Positions 21,325-33,512 of a DNA stretch of 64,000 bases are shown one piece after another. Numbering within the stretch: position 1 is the stretch's first letter; each line of letters starts with the position of its first letter. Below the pieces are notes generated by a model, which was given only the letters and a program-made list of their open reading frames with translations, ran no database searches and was not told the origin of the DNA. Origin of the DNA: Mesotaenium endlicherianum (Eukaryota > Streptophyta > Zygnematophyceae > Zygnematales > Mesotaeniaceae); the NCBI GenBank assembly GCA_009602735.1, contig WELA01011326.1:11021-75020 (forward strand). The letters are read 5' to 3'. A program made the translations under genes and the position numbers.

Positions 21325-22082
21325 TGAAAGGGGCAAAGTGCCCTAGTGGAAGCATAGTGACTCACGAGGAAAGGAACTAGTTGCAATCATACTAGAGAGT
21401 GCAGCGGCATATCACTAACAAAGCTTAGCAAAAATACTCAACATTTTGAGTAGCAAGAAACTGCTCACAAATGATGTAGGATGAAAGGCCTTGTCATTAC
21501 AAACCCGTAGAAATTTACAAAATTGAAAACTGATGAGAAACAAAGAAGTTATGCCTACTTATAATTTTCTGCCTAAGTGCTCCTCCCTAAGAGGAAGCTA
21601 CGGATTTTCCTAAGTGTTCGTCAAATCGTCCCTTCCAGAATATTCGTGAGTAAGCCAAATCAGTCTAATCTGACGTGTCGGGCCGAATTGACGTCCACAT
21701 ACATGCATCGACATTACTAGAATATTCTATCTTAGACGCGCTAGGCTAAACCGNCTAGGCTAAACCGAAACTTCTGGGTAAATTGACCTAGTCGGCACTC
21801 CGCGTCAGCCGAACTTACGTGAAGGTTCGAGTTCATTCTAACGGGCCAGATCGCTCGACGCTGTCGGTCAATCCGACGGTCGCGCTCACCGCGAATTAAG
21901 GACAGTCGTCAACCGACCTCAAAACTGATTAAATTTCGAAAATGCATAACTTTCTCAATACTTGACCAAATTTCATGAACTTTATATCAAAATGACCACA
22001 AAAATGCACTCTACACTACTATACAATCAAAACATACTCTTATGAAACTCAAAAATGCACTTCATAAACCTATGACCTTACA
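21325..22082 (-). repeat. 5' LTR of element D
   Basis: The 758-bp copy begins TGAAAGGGGC on the plus strand and ends CCTTACA. It includes one N near 21,754 and differs from its partner at scattered bases. Confidence 0.9.
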
Positions 22083-22116
22083 ACTGGAAAGGACTCCCTT
22101 TCAGGTCCTTTGCTGT

Positions 22117-22689
22117 CTATCCTAGAGCTTTCACAGCTCGCTTTCCCAGGATGAATGGCTGTGCGCCGGTATCCAACAAAATGTTGGGGGCTGCCCAGTT
22201 GTTGACTATTAGTGCACCATCCCTATTCTGCACTCTCACGGTGCTGAAATTGGTATGTAATGAGGCGCTGTTTGCACCCTCCTCAGCTATATCCAGCTGA
22301 TGTCCAGCTTCTTCAATCGTGAACGGGTAGGTGGTATGCAAATCAGAGAAAGAAAGCAAAAGAGCATATTGGATCCGCTGTTCCACCAGGGCCTTCAGCT
22401 TCTCCAGCGAAAAACTAAATGTCTTACACGTCCCAAGCCTGGCTTGTCGCAGCTGCGAGATCTCATTTTCATCCAAAGTGATCTGGAAAGTCTGAGGAAG
22501 CTTCCCAGCAATCCTTGGCACCAGACGGTTGTGATTTGCTTGCTCGGCAGCCGTTGCGTCCACAGCCTTTTTGAGCATCAGCTTCTCGCCTTCGGAGACG
22601 GTCTTTTCTGCAACATCTGCATCATAGTATACACTAGGCGCATTTAGTTTCGCAAGTTGAGCTTTCAACTCAGCGATTTCTGCACTCAT
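22117..22689 (-). pseudogene. Protease region of element C (N-terminal part)
   Basis: The segment opens with a coiled-coil-like Ala/Glu/Lys stretch and ends with ILLDTGAQPFILG, the D-T-G-A active-site loop of retroviral-type aspartic proteases. Immediately downstream (22,082) element D is inserted. The sequence resumes at 16,958 with a LLGIEVLIPLG stretch typical of the C-terminal half of such proteases. Confidence 0.75.
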
Positions 22690-22790
22690 AGCGTCATACT
22701 TTTGGTTACCCTTGCGGTTATTAGAGCCACCCTTTTCTTTCTTTTCCTTCTTGTCTGCCTCTTTTGTGGCAGCATTAGCCCATGGCGGCT

Positions 22791-24112
22791 TTAGATTTGG
22801 GATTTAAGACCAGCACTCATCTTCTGAGTGTCCCTTCTTGCTGCAATGTGCGCAAATCTGCACCTTGCTAGCAGATAGTTGCTTAGCATTCGAGTACGGA
22901 CAATCTCTCCTCTGATGTCCTCATTTCCTGCAATTCCAACAGCCCTCTGCTGTTTCAGCAGTGTTGGCGTACTTAGCAAACTTATTAAAAGACCCGCTGT
23001 TCTTCTTAAACTGAAACTTGGAGCTATTGGCCTTAGGCCGAGAGGATTCCTCCCTCCTCTCAGGAGCCATAAGCGTCTCGAAAGCCTCCTTATACCACAC
23101 TTTACCTTCTTCAACATTGCGTGCTATTTCAGCAGCCTCGTCAATGTCCCAGTCTATCCCGTGCTTCGCGAACAGGTGTAGCCTGACTTCACGATCTATT
23201 TCCTTGCCCAAGCACATCAGAAATTTGTCAGCTATTATTTTGGGCTCGTAGATTTTTGCCTTTATGGCGAGGTCTACCAATCTAGATTTAACCTCCATGA
23301 CTGTCTCGTTCTTCTTATGGACAAAATGCACATAAATGATAACGGTGCACCTTAAGACTGCGATCCTCTAGGAATCATGCTTCAAGCAACTTAAAGAAAT
23401 GACGCAGGCAATGCTCGGAGTCTAGCTGGTCATCCCTAGCCTTTATATCCTTACGACAGCTAGCCATGGCTTGCGCATGGCTTGCCTCTGCCGTGGCGCT
23501 ATCGCCTTGCTGACCATTAAAAGGTGCAACTCTGCGCGTTACTCGTTCCTGAGCATTAGCAAACTTTTTAGACAATTCTACACACACCTTTCGCAACTCT
23601 GCAACAGAGTCGGCGTCATCATTTTGAGTAGCAGCCCTTTGCTGGCCCTCAGTGAGTTGCCTCATGGCCTCTGTTAATTCTTGAGTTAGTGCAGCTAAGT
23701 CTATGCTCTCAACAGGTACAATTGGCACTGCTCTTCCTGAAGATAAAGCAGACATTTCAAACGGTGACCAAGACTCACTGACTCTACCCCACACGTCTTG
23801 CTCTCTGCCCGAATCAGGTGCAAAGGCTCGTGTGTTGTCCAGGTTCTCACCGCTTGCGGAGATATGGCAAGACTCGTCTCTCAACGGTTGCTCACTCCAC
23901 CGGTTGTCACTATGCTCAGACGTCTCACTTCCTCGTGGACTCTGGCTAGAATAAGAACCTTCTGCAAGCTCCACAGGGTGGTAGAGTCTTCCACTCCTCA
24001 ACCGCATATACAGTTGAATTACTCCGGGTCCCCTTCCAGGTGAACACCGGCAGCCTTCACAGGCCTCACTCCCCAACTGGCTTGGGAATTCTTGTTCACC
24101 TGAACCAATCAA
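22791..24112 (-). pseudogene. gag and nucleocapsid of element C
   Basis: The 24,112-23,375 segment contains MRLRSGRLYHP, a start often seen in Ty3/gypsy gag, followed by acidic and Gln-rich stretches. The 23,331-22,791 segments contain a capsid-like helix region (KNETVMEVKSRLVDLA, DKFLMCLGKEIDREV) and Cys/His pairs of zinc knuckles (C-W-N-C and following). These are structural and RNA-binding roles in the family. The coding part is broken. Confidence 0.65.
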
Positions 24113-24615
24113 CTGAAGTACTCAGTTGTAGGACAGAAGCGTCTTACTTTCACACAGGCTTTAGCCCAAGTTGAGGATTTACAGAATGAACAAGTTTGTA
24201 GTTTGCAGAAATCACGTCTAAGCAGCTTAATTGGCCATGCCAGATTCAGAGAATATCGCCCTTCAAGGCTTTTGCTTAATTACAAAGTCACAGCTTACAA
24301 AACTCTAAAACTGCACATCTATGCTGGCCTGGTCTGAGCTCTTCGCTCAACACCGCGCCTTAACAGTTCTTCACTCCTTGGCTGGCCTTCTGTGAACTTG
24401 AAAACTAACACAGCACTCACCATTTGAAGTGGCTTTCGCACGCTTGTGGTTTGACCCGAATCTGTGCTAATCTCCTGACAGATTCTATTCTGTAGCTCTC
24501 TACTTTCTACCAGCGAGATTCCGTCTTGGAAACTCCTGACGTCTAACCTTTCTATGATACACTTAAGAAGAAATCTTCCAGCGTCGGCAGAAGCGTGGCG
24601 TCTCATCTCTTCTGT

Positions 24616-25330
24616 TGTAATGAATTAGTACATTGGTAGATATAATATTCATTTAGATATAATAGTTAAACAAGTTCAGCGTGCTAAACTTTAGTTAATA
24701 TTGAGTCTGCTGGATTTCATGAAGTAATCAGTTTAATGACTCAGCCGGGAGCAGGCTGAAGTCAACTTAGGTCAGCTTGCTGACATATTCTTTGACAGCC
24801 AGCTGACTTCTGTACTTGGTAGCAGCGAACTGCCTAGATATGCATCTAAGTGTGGTGTGCTCGATGAATGGCCAGTTAACATCCTTAGGATGGATGGCGA
24901 TTCGGGATGATGGGAGATGGCGGTGGATTTGGTTAACAGAGGTCCTACCAACGTGGTTAACTCCCGGGTAGGCGGTGCCATCGCACTGGCCGTTGAACAG
25001 TAAACTCATTCCATGTACATATGCTAGGCGTTGCTCTCGAGTTCGGCATTCGAAAACGAGGCCAACTTTCTTGTACAGCTTACGGAGAGACATCTGAATC
25101 CAAGGCGAGAAGCCATTGATATGCACTGTCTTCTAGCCTTGCTTATGTATGAGTTTATTGATTGTATTATTGATGCTAGTTTACTTGCATTTAACTTGCG
25201 AGTATTGTCCACTGCTAGTGTGTTGTCTTTCGCTGTTTAATCAATGAACAAAAAATACCATAAAGATTACTCGCAAATAAAATGATCTTTATTAATTGTT
25301 AATCGCCTATTAGTAAGTCGATTCATTTCA
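24616..25330 (+). repeat. 5' LTR of element E
   Basis: The 715-bp copy runs from TGTAATGAATTAG to GATTCATTTCA. It carries the GTCAGCTTGCTGAC dyad at 24,771-24,784. The primer-binding site CGGTATCGGAGCAGTT follows at 25,332. Confidence 0.9.
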
Positions 25331-25403
25331 ACGGTATCGGAGCAGTTTTCACAGTCTTCTTTGTTTAGTAAGGACAAGGTCTCAAACTAGGAATTCTCAA
25401 GAC

Positions 25404-26830
25404 ATGGAGAACCAGGACAACGAGAATGTTGAAAATCAAGCTGAAAGCCATGTAGCGGGAACCCGTACCCATTCTGAAGCAGTGGCAAATACGGCAGCTA
25501 GAGAGGCTGCAGATGAGGCAGTTGCTATTGCTGCAGTCGCAGCACAGCAGGCTGAGGAGGAAAAAGTTAGACTAGAAGCCAAACGATTAGCAAAAGCTGC
25601 TGAAGGTACAGAATGGCGGGAAGGACAGCCAGCGGACGAGCGCACTGTCGAAGAACGTATGGCAGCAAGGGCCAATATTTTGAACCCATTTCCTGCTGTA
25701 CAACTCAATGTGCCTCTTGGTCAAATTCGTGACCGGCTGAATGCGGCAGGAATTGCTGCTGCAAGAGCGAGAGGGACTGTTAAGGACACTACTCAGCGAG
25801 TGGATGTCACTGCTACTGCTGCATTTGCTAGACTCCTACCTCAGAGTGTGGAGCATTATTTGTGCAAATGCAATCGCGAATGGCGAGCATGTATCAGTCC
25901 CAACAGGAGGACAAAAGAATCATAATGTCTCTGTTGCGGGACGGAGATCAACTGGGTTCTCAAACCACTGGTGGTGGTGGCAGAGGGCCTAGTAAGCCTA
26001 AGCCAAAACCTCCCCAAGATTATGATCCTGAGGGAAACAAAAAGTATCACCTGATCAAGTTTCTCGCTGATGTTGAGCAGTGGCTGGAGGACTACCCAGA
26101 ATTGCAAGATTACGAGAAGGTCAGGCACACTGGTGCTCTACTGAAAGGCAGTGCAGCAGACAGGTGGCTGTATTGGAAAAGAGAGCGTAAGGCTCAACAA
26201 CTCGGTGACCCTACTTGGGTAGAGTTTGTCGAGAAAGTGCATGAGAAGTTTGATGTGATCAATCAGCAGGAGAAAGCTATCTATGCAATGATCTCCTTGA
26301 CACTGAAGCAGACCCCTTCAATGGCTTAGTTTGCTCAAAAGTTCCAGGAGAACATGATGAAACAGCCAGACTTGCCAGTGCGGTATAGGATAGCATACTT
26401 CAGGTATGGCTTGAAATCCGAAGTCTCTGGTCATTTCACTGAAAAGAAATATGAGAAACTGGCTGACTTGATCCAGGATGCTGATGCCTGGGATCAGCAG
26501 CAGTTCAATCACAAGCGCCAGAGTAGTGCTTTGGTGTCTAAGATTGTCAAAAAGCCCCACGGGTCCTACAATGCAATTGAAGGAGACCAGGCTGAGGACG
26601 ATCAAGGTGATGAGTACAAGTATGAGTAAAATGCTATATAGTCCAGAGGGAGAGGTGGTTACACTCGAGGTGGCTATGGAAGAGGTGGTGGTAGGACTAA
26701 GCCGAGACCAGCCTCAGCAAAATATGTTTGCTTTCATTGCCAGCTGCTGGGTCACTTCAGAGAGCAGTGTCCAGTCAAGCACCTCCCAAAGGTCAAGAGA
26801 AAAGACCAGCCTTTAAAAGACAGCAACAGT
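25404..26830 (+). pseudogene. gag of element E
   Basis: The gag begins MENQDNENVENQ with an Ala/Glu-rich helical N-terminus. A capsid region (QDYDPEGNKKYHLIKFLADV, about 26,017-26,075; GALLKGSAADRWLYWKRE) and a CCHC knuckle (C-F-H-C-Q-L-L-G-H-F-R-E-Q-C, near 26,730-26,775) follow. The same layout is found in F and in the fragment A. It reads in several segments. Confidence 0.8.
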
Positions 26831-27084
26831 CAGTATTCCAGTTTATTGACTGTGAGGATGGTAGAGATAGTGAGTCGTCACTAACTGCCCTCGTAGCAGG
26901 TATAATGGGTCCTGCTGAACTGAATTCACTATGCATGCCTGACAACCAGATAAAAGAGACCATCAGCGATATAGATCTCCAGAGAGTGCACACTCTGGAT
27001 GATCTTGTTTTACCAGATGTCCAACATTTCTTTGCTAAGTCGGGAGAACAATGCGAAAGTTAAGAAAAGTCAGTCCCCCCTATT

Positions 27085-29979
27085 TCATTGCGTTGCGTGA
27101 TTGCAGGTAGGAAGGTGAGGGCATTTGTTGACGGAGGGGCGTCACATATTTTCATCTATAAGGACTTAGTTAAGCGGCTAAGGCTGCCTACTGTCACCGA
27201 AGGGAATAGAAAAGTATTCCTTGGAGATGCCTCAAGTATCCGGGGAGGAATTATAACCAAGCCTATTGAGGTCCAGTTAGATTCTGGCATTGCAGTGGTA
27301 ATTGAAACGCTTACGTTTGAGGTACTCAACACTGGCTTTTATGATCTTGTGCTAGGCAGGTCCTGGCTTGATAGACAAGTGCTGAAGTGTGGTGGAGCAA
27401 AGGTACAAATAGAGTGAGAGGAGACAGTGATGGGCAGACTAACTTGGCACCCACCGATCAGTGCGAAGAGTTGAAAACACAGATTGCAGAGCTTGAGGAA
27501 AATGGTTATATTTTCCCAGTAAATCACCTTATGGCGCACCCATCCTGTTTGTTAAGGAAAAGGATGAAAGTATGCGGATGTGTGTTGATTACAAAGCTCT
27601 TAACAGAATTACAATGAGGAACAAGTATGCTTTACCCAAAATCAAGAACTTGCTTGATACCCTGTCTGGTGCTAAAGTGTTCAGTAAGATTGATCTCAAG
27701 AGTGGTGATCATCAAATCAGAAATTGCTGAGGGAGATGAACACAAGACTGCCTTCCGCACACGTTATGGACACTATGAGTTTAACGTGATGCCATTTGGA
27801 CTGACTAATGCTCTCGCAACCTTCATGGGTGCTATGAATGACATTTTTAGACCTTACCTGGATAAGTTTGTGCAAGTCTTTCTGGATGATATTTTCATTT
27901 TCTCTAAAGATGAAGCTCAGCATGCTAAACACTTAAGGACAGTCATGGACACTCTGAGAAGAAATCACTTATATGCTAAAATGAGCAAGTGTGATTTCTT
28001 CAAGGAAAGTATTGAATTTTTAGGTCACGCTGTCAGTAAAGAAGGCATCAGTGTGGATCCTAAGAAAATCCAGACCATAAGGGACTGGCCTGTACCACAG
28101 TCTGTCTCTGAAGTTAGATCCTTCCTTGGGTTGGCTAACTACTATGGGAGATTTATTGGGAATAATCCTACATAGGCCAGTAAACTGACTGACCTTACTA
28201 ACAAAGACATAGGGTATGTATGGGGGGAAGAGCAGCAGGCTGCCTTCCAAACCCTTAAAGATGCTCTTTGTTTTGCCCCAGTGCTAGCCGTGTATGACGC
28301 CAGCAAACTTGTGCAGGTGCTTATTGATGCTTCTGACTTTGCCATGGGTGCTATTCTATTGCAACCTGCTGACAAAACCACAAAGGATGGTAAGGTACAT
28401 TAGGAGTGGCACCCTGTGCTGTATGAGTCTTTGAAATTCAACCCAGTTGAAATTAACGATTCTGTGCATGATAATGAGCTGCTTGCTATCATTCATGTGC
28501 TCAAACAGTGGAGAGCATGCTTACATGGTAAAGCTTTTAAGGTGATTACATATCATCTAGCTTTGACTCACTTTCAGAAGAAGTCCAAGCTGTCGAGGAA
28601 GGAGAACCGCTGGAGCCAGATGTTGGAGCAGTTCCAAGTCCAGATTGACTACAAACCAGGGAAGTTGTATCCTGCTGATGCACTCTCTAGAAGACCTGAC
28701 TTGCAAGAAAGGAACTTTGGTCAGCATGCTATAGATAAAGTCGTTTGTGCAATTACTTCACTAAAGGTGAAAAAGTCATTCCTTGAACAACTTAGAAAAG
28801 CCGACCTTTCTGATCCAACATTTTAGCCCAGCCCCTCTCATGGTGTGTGTCCTGCTACTGCACTCGGGTATAGGCTTAAGGGAGGGGTCTGGATGATTGA
28901 AAGCACTTCATTTGAGTCCAGCCCCACTGATGGTGTGTGTCCTGCTACTGCACTCAGGTTTAAGCTCAAAGGCGGAGTCTGGGTAATTGGGACCACTTCA
29001 GGCATGCTGAAGCTGGTCATTCCTAATAACTGGGAAATAAGGTCCTTTCTACTCAGTCAAGCACATGACAGTTCACTGGGTGGGCATTTGGGGCAGGCCA
29101 AAACTGTTGGCAAATTGGCAAAACATTATCATTGGGAGAACTTACCTCGGGAGGTCTTGAAATATGTTAAGTCCTGTGATCAGTGTCAGAGAAATAAGTC
29201 TAGGCACACACCACCAAAGGGTCTCTTACAACCACTGCCCATCCCAGCTGGACGCTGGGAAACGATATTAATGGACTGCATGGGTACCCGGAAAGGGTAG
29301 GACTATTTCTATTCGCAGGTCGACTTTTTCGAGGATCCAATTAGGGTTATTGAGGTCCCCCTCCGGGTGTTTGGAATAGTGTTTGTTCTTGCGGGCCAAA
29401 ATTCCTATCGAAACTCTCTGTCTTATCGGCTTCTTCACGATTCCTACTTCCCCATCCTCTGTCCTACCCATCCAAGAGACTGGGTGGTAACACTACCACG
29501 AACTGCCAATGGGCATGATTCGATATTGGTAGTAGTGGATAATCTGACAAAAATGGTCATTTTCATCCCCACAACTGTCAAAGTAACTGCACTCAAAACA
29601 GCGAGACAGTTCTACAACCATGTAATATGCCAACATGGGCTACCCTCTAACATCATCTCAGACAGAGCCTTAAAATTTACCTCTAAGTTCTGGAGAGCTT
29701 TAATGGGGTTAATGGGAGTCAAACAGCTCCTCAGCACAGCAAACCACCTTCAGACTGTTGGGGCAGACTGAAAGAACTAACCGAGTTCTGCAAGAGGTGC
29801 TGAGAGTCCCTAAGTTCCCTTTAGATGTACTATGGAGGTCTCTAACTCACTTTGAAGGGATTGACAATCCGATCTCCCTACAGTTAATCCAGGAGTTTGC
29901 TGATACCCTGTCAGAAGTCCAACAGAACCTGCACAAAGCCCAAGAAAATCAACAAAAATACGCTAATCAGCACCATCGA
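27085..29979 (+). pseudogene. pol of element E, 5' part (protease to integrase)
   Basis: Visible blocks in order: protease [17 protein letters not shown] (about 27,120-27,170); RT blocks with [19 protein letters not shown] and [17 protein letters not shown] (about 27,790-27,920); RNase H around 28,310-28,600; and integrase with its zinc finger (SSLGGHLGQAKTVGKLAKHY, SCDQCQRNKS; about 29,070-29,200) and core (about 29,490-29,830). The segments lie in several frames, and the element F insertion ends this half at 29,979. Confidence 0.85.
29279..29477. mobile_element. ~199-bp insertion with 5-bp target duplication (MITE-like)
   Basis: Compared with the homologous stretch of element F, element E carries ~199 extra bases. 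GACTG occurs directly before (29,274-29,278) and after (29,478-29,482). The insert starts CATGGGTA and has TACCCAT near its other end, a short imperfect inverted repeat. It has no coding content. A small non-autonomous DNA transposon is the simplest reading; no second copy is visible here. Confidence 0.5.
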
Positions 29980-30702
29980 TGAAATAAATCGACTTACCAA
30001 ATAGGCGATTTTTTTTTTTTTAAAGATCTTTATATTAGCAAGTAATCTTCATGGATTTTCCGTTAACTGATTAAACGGCAAAAGGACAACACACTAGCAG
30101 TGAATAACACTCGTAAATCAAATGAGAGTAAATTAGCATCAATAATGCACTCAGTAAACTCATACATAAGCAAGGTTAGAAGACAGTGCGTATCAATGGC
30201 TTCTCGCCTTGGATTCAGATCTCTCTCAGTAAGCTGTACAAGAGAGTTGGCCTCGTTTCCGAATGCCGAACTCGAGAGCAACGCCTAGCATATGTACATG
30301 GAATGAGTTTACTGTTCAACGGCCAGTGCGATGGCACCGCCTACCCGGGAGTTAACCACGTTGGTAGGACCTCGGTTAACCAAATCCACCGCCATCTCCC
30401 ATCATCCCGAATTGCCATCCATTATAGGGATGTCATCTGGCCATTCATCTAGCATACCACACTTAGATGCATATCGAGGCAGTTCGCTGCTACCGAGTAC
30501 GGAAGTCAGCTGGCTGTCAAAGAATGTGTCAGCAAGCTGACTTAAGTTGACTTCAGCCTGCTGCTTCCGGCTGAGTCACTAAACTGATGATTTAACAAAG
30601 TCCAGCAGACTCAACATTAACTAAAGTTCAGCAGGCTGAACATATTTAACTATATATTTATTTAAATGAATATTATATCAACTAATATACTGATTCATTA
30701 CA
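29980..30702 (-). repeat. 3' LTR of element F
   Basis: The 723-bp copy has plus-strand start TGAAATAAATCG and end GATTCATTACA. A run of T lies near 30,009-30,020. It pairs with 37,867-38,586. Confidence 0.88.
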
Positions 30703-30914
30703 GTCGAGAGCTGACATTTTCTCAAGATGATCTGGTCAAACTACATTCTCAACACCTGTACCTGCATGGTGTGGTCAAGAAAAAGCTTGGTCCAGACCGG
30801 GTCGGTCCATATTTGGTGGTGCGCCGTGTCGATCAAAATGCTTACAAACTGAACATGTTAGCGGATTACAAGGGTCACCCAGTCTTATATCAACCAATAT
30901 ACTGATTCATTACA
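30703..30914. repeat. Duplicated 184-bp flank plus 30-bp LTR tail beside F's 3' LTR
   Basis: Positions 30,703-30,886 repeat E's integrase-tail sequence at 38,587-38,770 with roughly 96% identity by eye. Positions 30,885-30,914 then repeat the last 30 bases of the LTR before F's interior begins. The duplicate follows E's variants, not F's own homologous stretch at about 33,300-33,420. Confidence 0.75.
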
Positions 30915-30956
30915 ATTGCTCCAACTTATCATGTTGTCGCCTCGACAACAATATTA

Positions 30957-32700
30957 TTAATAACAGCGTGCTGTACCTTCCGTCCCCAGCCTACTGCTAT
31001 TAGGAGGGAGATGTCCCTGAGGCCCTATACTTAGGGGAGCCAGACCTCCTCCTATCTTGGGGTCTCCTGAAACTTGAAGGATCCGCGTAAAGGCCCCGCG
31101 GAGAGCGCAGTAACTGGGCTGTTTCCTCCTGCACAGTCTGAGACTGAAGGGAGGCAGCCTTCTCCGGGCAGCCCTCAAACTGACAGGTACATATACCAGC
31201 ATCTCAGAAGGATGTTGCATGACATGAGCCAAGGGTACATGCCCTCTCTGCGAGGGAGATGCTGGCAGGCCTCTGGCTATCTCCCGAGCGGCCCTCCTGT
31301 CTGCCCTGTCTGACTGGGTCTCCGTGCCTGCAGATGGGCTCTGTCCTCTGGCAGTTCCCAGCCAAGTGATATCTTCCTCTTCAGCGAGTTGCTCCAGGGC
31401 CAACCCCGTCTTCTCCATTACAGGGGATGTGGCAGGTGTCTGGATCACGGCGGGACTAGTGTCCTCCTCCTCGCCTTCCTCCGCGTCGTCCTCTGACTCC
31501 TCCTCCTCTCCGTCCCCGAGTTCTTCTGAGACTTCTGGAGTCTCTTCTGTCAGCTGTTCGAGCTCTTCCCGAGAAAAGGAATATCCTACTGACCTTCCCC
31601 TTTTGGGTGCTGGTGGGGGCTGCTGAGTCCGGACCGCATAGAGGTCCTTTTCCCCTTGCTTGCTTGCCCATTTGGCATAAGCGTGCTTCCCTTTTGAGAA
31701 TGACTCTCGGGCCCTGCTTCTGTCCCCTTGCATCTCTTGGCTCATGCANACTCTCTGACTCCATCCAATATTGGGTCCCAAGCCGCAATGTGAGGGGGCA
31801 GTACTATGTTCCCCTTTAGGTCTGTCAGGAAATCCTCATCCGTCGCCCTGTCATTCTGCTGGTCCCTCATGTTGATGGTCATCCACCGCCAAATCGGTGG
31901 GCTTTTGGAAGAAGGTAGGGTCTGTCCTTTTAAGAGTACAAGGGTACCAGTGCCCTGAAAAGTCTAGCTGATTGGTTTCCCTGGCCAAGAATTCCCGGCT
32001 CCTTCTCTCCACCTCATTATACATGGCCTTGAACCTGTTATGGGCTGTAGAGTCCTTAAAGTTGTCCGCATCCATGGGGATCATCCTAATGACCCTATCC
32101 TCCCCCCAGATACCAGGAATCGATACAGCCCCTGCTTCGTTCACCTGGGCCATTGCCTTGGCCTCTCTGACCGTATATCCTACCATCCTGGCGTAATCGT
32201 GGTAGAGGAGGAGCCCCGTGTTGACCTCTATATACTTGTCAAAGTTTTCGGATGTCTCCCCTTCCCTCTGGAGGATGTCTTTCTGTGACTCACTGCGACT
32301 TCTCTGAGCATACTTGAAGGCCTCCTCTAGTAGACCAAAGCCCTTGCCCAGTATTATGTAGCGATAGCTGCTGATTCTCCTCTGCTCTTCTTCCGCCTGC
32401 TGCTTCCGCTTCTCCTCAGTTTACCTCTCCTCCTCTGCTTGCTTGGCCTCCTTTGCAGCTTTTCTGTCCAGTCCTTCCTGCCTCAGTCTGGCCTGTTCCT
32501 CCTCCTCCTTCTTCTTCTGTGCCTCCCGCTGTTGTTGGAGTCGTTGTGATTCCCGAGCGGAGATGGAGGATGATTCGATGTCTCCACGGAATTGCAAGTA
32601 TTTTGCATGTGCCTCTTCCGCCCTTCTCTTCCTCTTGAGTTCCGACTTTTGAGTCATCCTGCTCAAGCATAAACACAATGCAGTTAGTGAAGTCATGATA
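30957..32700 (-). pseudogene. Extra ORF of element F, downstream of the chromodomain
   Basis: Minus-strand segments encode a Lys/Arg/Glu-rich coiled-coil start (MTQKSELKRKRRAEE). A folded-looking middle follows (ARMVGYTVREAKAMAQ-type block, SGHWYPCTLKRTDPTFFQKP), then an acidic stretch and a Pro-rich tail. Element E has the same ORF at 39,560-41,082. The family's usual genes are already accounted for upstream, so this is an additional gene of this element family. I do not recognise its fold. Confidence 0.65.
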
Positions 32701-33006
32701 TTTTGCCGCTACTGAGTGCCCTTGATGAAGAGGAACGCGGCGATCGAGAGAGTTCCTAGTGTGAAATACTTGTTGTGAGTGAATAAGGGAAAATTGAGTT
32801 AGAGAGAAAGTGAGTGTGAGCGGAGGTTGAGTGTGTAATATGGTTATCAGAGTTTTTCCGGCTGATCCCGAAACAGAATACCACTCCCTCCAACTTAATT
32901 CTAAAGGTGGGCTGCCTGTCACAACTGTCACTAACTGTCACATCCCCCTCCAACTTATATGGAGACAGGACCTCCTGTCACCTTCCCATGTCTACTGAAG
33001 GGACAG

Positions 33007-33417
33007 TTAGGGCGGTGCCCCAACCGCCCGAAGGTGGAACCGTTTCAACGCCCCTTTGGCATTGGTCAGCTTGTCTTTAAACTCCCAAGTGTCCCCAGAG
33101 GCATCGTAACCCTTCCATCGAATGAGGTACTTCATGACATATTTAGACGATCGACGGACCGAGCGAGCGTCTAAAATCTCATCGACCTCATATTCCTCAG
33201 GGTCGCCGTCCCGGACAGCGGGGACCGGTCCCGGTTGGACAGGTAACCGACCTGTGAACAGTGTATCACCTTTGATGTATGGTTCCAGGAAGGAGACATT
33301 AAAGACCGGGTGACCCTTGTAGTCCGCTGACATGTTCAGTTTGTACGCATTCTGACCGACACGACGCACTACCGAATATGGACCGACCCAGACAGGGCCA
33401 AGCTTTTTCTTGACCAC
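33007..33417 (-). CDS. Integrase tail and chromodomain of element F
   Basis: The 136-residue open segment has a GPXY-type module (KKLGPVWVGPYSVVRRVGQ). A chromodomain follows (YEVDEILDARSVRRSSKY, YLIRWKGYDASGDTWEF and a C-terminal helix). This is the hallmark of chromoviruses and is thought to bind histone marks during integration. Confidence 0.85.
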   Translation of the reverse strand: MVKKKLGPVWVGPYSVVRRVGQNAYKLNMSADYKGHPVFNVSFLEPYIKGDTLFTGRLPVQPGPVPAVRDGDPEEYEVDEILDARSVRRSSKYVMKYLIRWKGYDASGDTWEFKDKLTNAKGALKRFHLRAVGAPP

Positions 33418-33512
33418 ACCAGAAAGGTACAGGTGCTGAGAATGCAGTTTGACTACATCACCCTTAGAAAATGTCAGCTCCCGACGTGTTGATTAGCGTA
33501 TTTTTGTTGGTT

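Larger units (their letters stand above)
16959..22082 (-). mobile_element. Ty3/gypsy element D, inserted in C
   Basis: Two ~755-bp LTRs (16,959-17,710 and 21,325-22,082; about 95% alike by eye) bound a 3.6-kb interior on the minus strand. ACTGG lies directly outside both ends (16,954-16,958 and 22,083-22,087), a perfect 5-bp target duplication. The primer-binding site (21,322-21,305) starts TGGTATCGGAGC. A polypurine tract lies next to the 3' LTR (17,711-17,724). Recognised parts are gag, zinc knuckle, protease, RT, RNase H and the zinc-finger part of integrase. The ends look intact and the age modest; the interior is not whole. Confidence 0.92.
13205..24615 (-). mobile_element. DNA-methyltransferase-bearing LTR element C (interrupted by D)
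   Basis: Read on the minus strand, the parts run gag (24,112-23,375), zinc-knuckle region (23,331-22,791), aspartic protease (22,689 leftwards), then, past the inserted element D, the rest of the protease region, a complete-looking set of C5 DNA methyltransferase motifs (about 16,400-15,420) and a long charged tail (15,210-13,205). No RT is seen before the element meets B at 13,205, so its 3' half is missing. Element E is inserted just upstream of gag (24,616), and C-related flank resumes at 42,102. C's own LTR limits are not resolved. The element is broken in several places. Confidence 0.75.
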
